The notes under the pieces are model-generated. The model was not told the DNA's origin. It saw nothing but the letters and a program-made list of their open reading frames with translations, and ran no database searches. The position numbers and the translations under genes were made by a program. A stretch of 64,000 nucleotides of DNA from Lutispora saccharofermentans (GTDB lineage: Bacteria; Bacillota; Clostridia; Lutisporales; Lutisporaceae): assembly GCF_024363565.1 (NCBI RefSeq), contig NZ_JAJEKE010000002.1, positions 62,001 through 126,000 on the forward strand, read 5' to 3'. Below, in pieces: positions 57,782 through 64,000 of the stretch. Positions within the stretch are counted from its first letter, which is position 1; each line of letters begins with the position of its first letter.

Positions 57782-60700
57782 TGAAGGAGAATAAGATTTG
57801 CTTTATAAGCTGTGTAAATAATCAACAGCTTTACAATGAAGCTCTTTATTACATTGATCAGCTAGAAGTGCCAAAAGGATATGAAATAGAATGTATTTCA
57901 ATAGAAAATGCTAATTCTATGACAGCAGGATATAACAAGGCCATGGGAGCTTCAGATGCAAAGTATAAGGTATATATGCATCAAGATGTTTATATACGAA
58001 ATCGGTCCTTCATAAATATCATGCTAAATATTCTAACGAGCAATAGAAATATAGGCATGATAGGGCTAACAGGCACTAAGGTTATTCCTGTCAATGGGGC
58101 CTGTAATGAATGCAGTCAAAAATATGGGCAGGTTTATAGTACCCCGACTGGAGTAATAAAGTTATTAGCATATAATGAAGTTGTAAGCGAATATGAAAAA
58201 GTTCAGGCAGTAGACGGATTCATTATGGTAACGCAGTATGATATTCCTTGGAGAGAAGATATTTTTGATGGATGGTCTTTTTATGATATATCGCAAAGCC
58301 TTGAGTTTATGAAAGCTGGTTATGAGGTAGTCATTCCAAAACAGGAAGAAACGTGGGTGATTCATGAGGCTAGTGGCTCTAATACCGGAGTTGAGTTCGG
58401 AGATTATTGCAATATATTTATGGAAGAATATCATAAATATATTATTGAAACTTTTATATATGATATAGAAAAAGAAAATAATATTCTTGACGAAGCTGCT
58501 ATAGTATGGAGAAATTATTATGCTACTAAAACTAATGATAAAGAATATGTAAAGCCTATTGATGATTATATAATTAATAAATTTAATCTTCATTCAGAAA
58601 AAACTAGCGATTTATTTGATTTCGATAAAATTCCAGCTTTGGAGATTGTATACAATAATAAAAATGAATTTTTGAAGTATGTCCATAATGCAAAAAATAG
58701 TTTACATAATAGAAATTATGAGGAAGCATCAAGATGGTGTTTTGAAGGAGCAAGATATGCTTCAGAAAATCATCCGGGTTTTTATACATCACCAGAGCTG
58801 GAAAAAATATTGATAGAATGCGCAGAACATGTGCCACAAAGTAATTATAAGCTAGATATACCCCAAACTAACAACAAGAAGAGAAAGGTTCTGCATGTCT
58901 TGAGTGAGGGGTATTCTACTGGCGGGCACACCAGATTAGTTAAAAATTGGATAGGAAAGGATAATGAGTCAATTCATTCCCTCATAACTACTTGGCAAAT
59001 TAACACAACTCCGATGGGGCTAATTAACGCGGCCCAAGAAAGCGGTGGGTGGGCTTATTCATTACAGCAGCTTGCTAATTTTATAGATAGAGCTTCCGTT
59101 TTAAGGAAAATAGCCTATGAATGGGCAGATATTGTTGTTCTTCATGTACATATGTTTGACCCTATTCCTATTATGGCGTTTGGCGTAGAAGGAGGACCAC
59201 CGGTTTTATTTATGAATCATGGAGATCATGTTTTTTGGATAGGGACAAGCATAATTGACAACTTAATAAACTTTAGAGAATCCGGAAGAAAATTATCAAA
59301 AATAAGAAGAAATATATGTAGAACTTCACTTCTGCCTTTGCCTCTTGAGTTGCCAGATATAAAACTTGAGTATAAAAACAGGATTAGGAATAAGTTAGGT
59401 ATTAAACAAAATGCCGTAGTTTTATTAACTATAGCGTCAGCTTATAAGTTTAAAACATTCGGTGAAATTCATTATATAGATATATTAAAAAGAGTGCTTG
59501 ATAGACACAATGATGCTGTGGCTATTGTCGTTGGGCCTGATAATATGGAATTATGGGGGAAGGCGAATAAAGAAACAAAAGGTAGAATTCTTCCTATAGG
59601 GATACAACAAGATATAGAAAAATATTATGCCATAGCGGATATATATATAGATTCTTATATGGTTGGTTCCGTAACTTCGGCATTAGATGGCGGATTAAAT
59701 AAACTGCCTGTTGCAGCATTACAAAACTATAACAATAGAACGCTTTCCTTTAATGACATATCATATAATAGTGATGATATGAATTTCAATAATATGGAGG
59801 ATTTTGTTAATTATATAAGCAAGTTAATATCAAATAAAAACTATAGAGAAAAAGAAGGAAAAGAGTTATCCATACAAATTGAGAAGGATCATATTTACAA
59901 ATGGTGTGACTATTTAAATGAAATATATAAAGGAGTAGAGAATAAAGCTCATAATATATATTTGAATCATAATGTTGAAAATTTATTAAGTAATGAAGAT
60001 TTATCTCTTGCTTTATTCCAAAGAAAAGAAATTTGTAATGGAAATAAAGAGCAGTTAATTTTTTCGGAAAGTGTTTCTCAATTGATAGTAGAGACCACAT
60101 GCGAAGATATAGAGATTGAAATACAACCACTACTCCATAAAGAAGCACTTGAAAGAGTGAAAAAGAAAGAAATTATTAAGGTAGCCTTTTTTGCAATTCA
60201 TTCGTCAGTTTGGAAATATGATAAAATATATCAACTTATGGAGCAGGATCCAAGGTTTGATCCTGTTGTGGTAATATGCCCAGTAGTTAATTACGGTAAA
60301 GGAAATATGCTTGAAGAAATGGAAAAGTCATATAAACTCTTCAAAAATAAAGGATATAATGCGATTAAAACATATGACGAAGAGGATGATACTTATCTAG
60401 ATGTGAAGCATGAAATTGCTCCGGATATTATTTTTTATACTAACCCTTATGAAGGATTAATAATGGATAAGTATTATATTACAAATTTTAAAGATACACT
60501 GACTTGTTATACACAATATGGCTTTTATATAGGGAAAATACATGAAGTTATGTATAACCTTTTTTTTCACAATATTCTATGGAAGGCTTTTTATCAGACA
60601 AATATGCATAAAAAAATGGCAATAGAAATCGCCAGAAATAAGGGACGCAATGTAATTGTCACAGGATATCCGGGAGTAGATGACCTTGTATACGGGGTTA

Positions 60701-61332
60701 GAACATGTGATAATATTTGGAAAAACCCTGATGAAAATTTAAAACGAATCATATGGGCACCGCACCATACGATTGATGATAGAGAAAAACTCAATCTTAA
60801 TTTTTCAAATTTCATGAGGTATTATCAAACTATGATTGATATAGCGCGGAAATACAGCAATAAGATTCAGATTGCATTCAAACCTCATCCACTTTTAAAG
60901 GTTAAACTATATGATTATTGGGGCAAGGAACGCACAGATAGCTATTACAAGCAATGGGAGAATTTAAATAATACTCAGGTTGAGCTTGACCAGTATATTG
61001 ATTTATTTAATTCATCTGACGCGATGATTTTAGATAGTGCTTCTTTCGTTGCTGAATATTTGTATTGTGGCAAACCTTCTTTATATACATTTGCAGACGA
61101 TAACGTAAAAAATAGATTTAATGATTTTGGAAAACTTGCACTTGAGCAACATTATCATGCATATAATGAAACGCAAATAGTTGAATTTATTGAATTAGTA
61201 TGCAATGGAGAGGATCCTAAAAAAGAAAGCAGACGAGAATTTTATAATAATTTTCTGATTCCCCCGAACAATAAATCGGCATCAGAGAATATTTATATTG
61301 AAATATGTAAAGAAATTTGGAATAGTCATTAG
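57778..61332 (+). CDS. Multidomain glycosyl/glycerophospho-transferase (three transferase-like domains)
   Basis: An 1184-residue protein overlapping the preceding stop (ATGA); ATG 57781 is better spaced from GAGGAGG and may be the real start. The N-terminus (about 1-250) resembles a GT2-like domain (YNKAMGASDAKYKVYMHQDV, EWRED-like PWREDIFDGWSFYDIS). The middle (about 368-720) is GT-B, family 4-like (VLHVLSEGYSTGGHTRLV, VGPDNMELWGKA, YYAIADIYIDSYM). The C-terminus (about 799-1184) is like CDP-glycerol glycerophosphotransferases (APHHTIDDR, IAFKPHPLLK, SDAMILDSASFVAEYLYCGK). Three transferase modules in one chain suggest stepwise building of a glycan that ends with a phospho-linked group. Probably acts on flagellin or a surface polymer. 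Confidence 0.75.
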   Translation: MMKENKICFISCVNNQQLYNEALYYIDQLEVPKGYEIECISIENANSMTAGYNKAMGASDAKYKVYMHQDVYIRNRSFINIMLNILTSNRNIGMIGLTGTKVIPVNGACNECSQKYGQVYSTPTGVIKLLAYNEVVSEYEKVQAVDGFIMVTQYDIPWREDIFDGWSFYDISQSLEFMKAGYEVVIPKQEETWVIHEASGSNTGVEFGDYCNIFMEEYHKYIIETFIYDIEKENNILDEAAIVWRNYYATKTNDKEYVKPIDDYIINKFNLHSEKTSDLFDFDKIPALEIVYNNKNEFLKYVHNAKNSLHNRNYEEASRWCFEGARYASENHPGFYTSPELEKILIECAEHVPQSNYKLDIPQTNNKKRKVLHVLSEGYSTGGHTRLVKNWIGKDNESIHSLITTWQINTTPMGLINAAQESGGWAYSLQQLANFIDRASVLRKIAYEWADIVVLHVHMFDPIPIMAFGVEGGPPVLFMNHGDHVFWIGTSIIDNLINFRESGRKLSKIRRNICRTSLLPLPLELPDIKLEYKNRIRNKLGIKQNAVVLLTIASAYKFKTFGEIHYIDILKRVLDRHNDAVAIVVGPDNMELWGKANKETKGRILPIGIQQDIEKYYAIADIYIDSYMVGSVTSALDGGLNKLPVAALQNYNNRTLSFNDISYNSDDMNFNNMEDFVNYISKLISNKNYREKEGKELSIQIEKDHIYKWCDYLNEIYKGVENKAHNIYLNHNVENLLSNEDLSLALFQRKEICNGNKEQLIFSESVSQLIVETTCEDIEIEIQPLLHKEALERVKKKEIIKVAFFAIHSSVWKYDKIYQLMEQDPRFDPVVVICPVVNYGKGNMLEEMEKSYKLFKNKGYNAIKTYDEEDDTYLDVKHEIAPDIIFYTNPYEGLIMDKYYITNFKDTLTCYTQYGFYIGKIHEVMYNLFFHNILWKAFYQTNMHKKMAIEIARNKGRNVIVTGYPGVDDLVYGVRTCDNIWKNPDENLKRIIWAPHHTIDDREKLNLNFSNFMRYYQTMIDIARKYSNKIQIAFKPHPLLKVKLYDYWGKERTDSYYKQWENLNNTQVELDQYIDLFNSSDAMILDSASFVAEYLYCGKPSLYTFADDNVKNRFNDFGKLALEQHYHAYNETQIVEFIELVCNGEDPKKESRREFYNNFLIPPNNKSASENIYIEICKEIWNSH

Positions 61333-61450
61333 CGTAAAGCTACTGGAATTGTAAATAAATTTTATAGATACTCAAATAAATATTGTACATTAATTATAAA
61401 AAATAGGAGTGTAAACTTTACGCTACCTTTATTATACAAGGGGTGTATAT

Positions 61451-63235
61451 ATGAAAGCTATTATTTTAGCGGCTGATGGAAAAACATTTAATATAAAGGG
61501 AGAAGATGTGCCAAAATGCTTCCTACCAATAAATGAAAATTTAACTATACTAGAAAGGCAGATACGCATACTTAATTTTTATGGATTCTTTGATTCTGAA
61601 ATCATAATAGTTATTGGCTCTAAGGGATCATGGAGCAAAGATAATATTTCAGAAAAAGTACATAACTTAAATGCTAATATTTTAGTGAATGAAGAGAATT
61701 TAAAGCAAGGCAACAAATATAGTTTGTTAATAGCCCTTAATGCAATTGAGGATCAAGAAGTATTGATTATTGATGGTGACCTTGTGTTTGAAAGTATTAT
61801 TATTGAAAAATTATTAAATAGTAGAAATGATAATATATTATTAACTCGTAATATGCTAAATCCACAAGAAAGCGGGAGCAAAGTATTATGTCAAGATAAT
61901 CGGGTAGTGGAGGTTGGAAAGGATATTGAAGGAGGTATGTTTCCTTGGGCAATATATTCCGGTATTGCCAAGATATCAAATAGGACTCTTAAAGATCTCA
62001 AATTAGCTTTATATAAAGAGACAAACTATGATATGGTTGATGGCATTAAGGATATTTTAAAAGATAATAATTTTATTGCTTTAGATTATTTGGATTTAGT
62101 TTACGGAAACGCAACCAAGGAACAGAATAATAAACTTGTTGGGGGTTCTTATGCAAATCTAAGATGTAAACTAATCGTCAAAAAAGAAGCAAGAAACGAG
62201 GGCAAGGAGAAGCTATCTAATGAGATAAAATGGTTATTAGATTTGCCTGCTGAGCTGAAAACATATTTTCCGGAAGTATTGAATTATAAGATATCTAATG
62301 AAGTAACGTGGTTTGAAATGCCATATTATAGTGGTAAAAATTTAAGGGAACTAATTATGCTGGGAGAATTTGACGCTAAAAATACTGTTAATTTTTTGGA
62401 AAGATTACTGGATTGGATGTTTAAGAAAATATATTCAAGAAGAATAGGTAAAGCGCCTAAAAACTGGGTTTACATAAAGCACATAGCCCGAGTTAACCAA
62501 AGGCTGATAGAGGCATGTCAAAAGTCCTTAACTATAGCTAAAATGATAAAATCTGATTATATTGTTCTGAATGGGACAAAGTATAGGAATATTCCGGAAC
62601 TTTTCTTAAAAATAACAAAGAGACCTTCACTGATAGACGCTCTTACGCCAGAAGCCCTATCAATGGTTCATGGAGATTTGCATTTTCAAAACATACTTAT
62701 AGAGCCGGGTAATAATCAAGAATTTTTATTAGCAGATCCAAGAGGAGAAATAGAAGGGTCGGATATTTATTATGATATGGGCAAATTATGGCACTCTTTT
62801 AATGGAAAGTACGATTTTTTGCATACAGATCAGTTTGTGGTTGATTTGAAATGGAGAGAAGATACAGATATCTTAGAGGCTAATTTAGAGTTAACAAATA
62901 AGTCAGCAATGTTGACGTATGATGAGATATGCAAAAGAATGGAAGAACTTTTGACTAGATATGAGTATATCAAGAATGATCCATATTGGCATATGAAAAC
63001 TCTATTTGCCGAAGTAAGTCATTTTAGTAGTGTTATGCCTTTTCATATAAAAGGAAATGGAGATGATAGGAGAGCGATTGCAATGTACTTAACTGCTGTA
63101 AAACTGATTAATCAATTCTATGACAATTTTCAAATAGAAAATTGGAAAGAAGAAATTACTTTTTATAATGTTAACTCTGTAGAAGACTATAATATGATGA
63201 TGAATTCCATGGATATGGGAGGGGGATTAGTTTAA
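61451..63235 (+). CDS. Nucleotidyltransferase-kinase fusion (LicC-like plus choline/aminoglycoside kinase-like)
   Basis: A 594-residue cytoplasmic protein with AAGGGGTG 5 bases before ATG 61451. Residues 1-235 are a nucleotidyltransferase fold (MKAIILAADGKTFNIKGEDV, PKCFLPINE, VLIIDGDLVF) with a modified G-rich loop (AADGKTF for the usual AAGxGxRL). Residues about 240-594 form an APH/choline-kinase-like fold with the catalytic loop VHGDLHFQNIL (H407, D409, N414) and LADPRGE. It could phosphorylate an alcohol and activate it as an NDP derivative, as LicA and LicC do for choline. The substrate is unknown. It is preceded by a 118-base AT-rich gap with no clear terminator. Confidence 0.78.
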   Translation: MKAIILAADGKTFNIKGEDVPKCFLPINENLTILERQIRILNFYGFFDSEIIIVIGSKGSWSKDNISEKVHNLNANILVNEENLKQGNKYSLLIALNAIEDQEVLIIDGDLVFESIIIEKLLNSRNDNILLTRNMLNPQESGSKVLCQDNRVVEVGKDIEGGMFPWAIYSGIAKISNRTLKDLKLALYKETNYDMVDGIKDILKDNNFIALDYLDLVYGNATKEQNNKLVGGSYANLRCKLIVKKEARNEGKEKLSNEIKWLLDLPAELKTYFPEVLNYKISNEVTWFEMPYYSGKNLRELIMLGEFDAKNTVNFLERLLDWMFKKIYSRRIGKAPKNWVYIKHIARVNQRLIEACQKSLTIAKMIKSDYIVLNGTKYRNIPELFLKITKRPSLIDALTPEALSMVHGDLHFQNILIEPGNNQEFLLADPRGEIEGSDIYYDMGKLWHSFNGKYDFLHTDQFVVDLKWREDTDILEANLELTNKSAMLTYDEICKRMEELLTRYEYIKNDPYWHMKTLFAEVSHFSSVMPFHIKGNGDDRRAIAMYLTAVKLINQFYDNFQIENWKEEITFYNVNSVEDYNMMMNSMDMGGGLV

Positions 63236-63238
63236 TAT

Positions 63239-63979
63239 ATGAATGCATTCATCTTGGCTGCAGGGCAAGGTAGTAGACTGAGAGCAAGCATCCCTAAATG
63301 CTTACTGGAGGTTAATAATGAGCCTTTATTAGAAAGAAGTCTAAAATGCATGAAAGGTATTGATTCGATCATAAAAAGTGTTGTTATTATTGGAAATGGA
63401 GGAGTATGGACAAAAGATACTGAGGGACAAGCTTTAAAAATTGCTCATAAATACTCAGCAGAAACAATAGTTAACAAGAATTCAATGGAGACACATAGCA
63501 CAGAGAGTTTGAAAATTGCTTTAGAAGAAATGAAACAATTAGATGATTTATTAATAATTGATGGAGATCTTGTCTATGACGAGCGCATAGTTAAAGAGTT
63601 AGCACAACAAGAAGGAAGCGTACTTTTAGTTGGCGAGCAGCACAGTAGCTCCGGAAGTAAAGTTAAATATGAAAAAAATAAATCTGGACAAGTAATACTT
63701 CAAGAAATTTCTGAAAGCATTCAGTCTGAATATGTATATTTAGGGATGATGAAGTTAGACAAAGACCATGTTCTTATTATTAAGGATTTAATAGAGGAGC
63801 CAAAGTATAAAAAGGATATTCTGGCTGTAATTTTAAATGATATATGCAAAGTGATTGAGTTAAGATGTTTTTTCCTTATAAAGGATGTTGCTGAAAGGGT
63901 TCCGTGCATTCAAGGAAACGTAATTAATATTAATACCAAAAATGATCTAGAAAATGCTGGGAGGATTTTTAATAAATGA
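63239..63979 (+). CDS. Nucleotidyltransferase (LicC-like / sugar-phosphate type)
   Basis: A 246-residue NTP-transferase fold protein. The G-rich loop is intact (ILAAGQGSRLRASIPKCLLE), as is the metal-binding IIDGDLVYDE. It resembles the N-terminal domain of the preceding gene (PKCLLEVNNEPLLERSLK versus PKCFLPINENLTILERQIR, and DLLIIDGDLVYDERIVKEL), so the two probably arose by duplication; only this copy keeps the standard loop. It likely supplies an activated sugar or polyol for the transferases upstream. Overlaps the next gene by 4 bases. Confidence 0.8.
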   Translation: MNAFILAAGQGSRLRASIPKCLLEVNNEPLLERSLKCMKGIDSIIKSVVIIGNGGVWTKDTEGQALKIAHKYSAETIVNKNSMETHSTESLKIALEEMKQLDDLLIIDGDLVYDERIVKELAQQEGSVLLVGEQHSSSGSKVKYEKNKSGQVILQEISESIQSEYVYLGMMKLDKDHVLIIKDLIEEPKYKKDILAVILNDICKVIELRCFFLIKDVAERVPCIQGNVININTKNDLENAGRIFNK

Positions 63980-64000
63980 AAATTCTTATAACCGGGGCAA
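63976..64000 (+). CDS. Start of an NAD-dependent epimerase/dehydratase-like gene (partial)
   Basis: ATG 63976 overlaps the preceding stop (ATGA). The first eight codons, MKILITGA, are the first beta strand of a Rossmann fold as in NAD-dependent sugar epimerases/dehydratases. The rest is outside the window. The context fits sugar-nucleotide synthesis. Confidence 0.55.

Overview
The window looks like a chromosomal segment of a motile, low-to-mid GC Clostridia-type Firmicute. The evidence is Bacillota-style ribosome binding sites with frequent GTG/TTG starts, S-layer homology (SLH) surface proteins, FliW/CsrA control of flagellin, a Gram-positive LexA box, and a DUF1659-DUF2922-YvrJ trio. Every gene I can support lies on the + strand, so the segment is probably co-oriented with replication. 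I saw no tRNA, rRNA or CRISPR array.

Layout. (1) 1-1151 is the C-terminal part of PTS enzyme I. (2) 1568-19671 is a long same-strand locus: a small membrane protein, a zinc-ribbon membrane protein, a one-TM exported protein, a vWA/cadherin-like membrane protein, a large tubulin-like GTPase, a 782-residue unknown, a second vWA polytopic membrane protein, a beta-rich protein, a zinc-ribbon P-loop GTPase of the DO-GTPase type and a GTPase-associated protein 1 (GAP1)-like protein. Its second half is one tight operon. This is the best candidate for a poorly described system: it joins two nucleotide-switch NTPases to two membrane-anchored extracytoplasmic vWA sensors. (3) 19783-20772 is a PAS/AraC regulator with its own promoter and terminator. 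(4) 21368-34917 encodes two giant exported proteins, one built of Ig-like repeats and one with three SLH domains. (5) 35129-35770 holds three small proteins. (6) 35934-40653 is a potassium module (TrkH/KtrB, TrkA/KtrA, KdpD-like kinase, KdpE). (7) 40757-44321 is an apparent LexA-controlled operon of a ComK-like protein, RecD2 and ComF. (8) 44352-45920 is an IS607-family remnant with a broken recombinase, an intact TnpB and a probable guide RNA. (9) 45932-54354 is the late flagellar block: YvyF-like, flgM, flgN, two tandem flgK genes, an enlarged flgL, fliW, csrA and flagellin. (10) 54521-64000 is an AT-richer glycosylation region with very large multidomain glycosyltransferases, nucleotidyltransferases and the start of a sugar-nucleotide epimerase-like gene, probably for flagellin modification.

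The intergenic gaps of the first 21 kb and of the flagellar block are filled with several families of dispersed palindromic repeats, some inserted into each other. The flagellar genes carry sigma-D-type promoters, and the flagellin leader has a hairpin with GGA in its loop plus a GGA at the Shine-Dalgarno, the arrangement expected for CsrA repression relieved by FliW.
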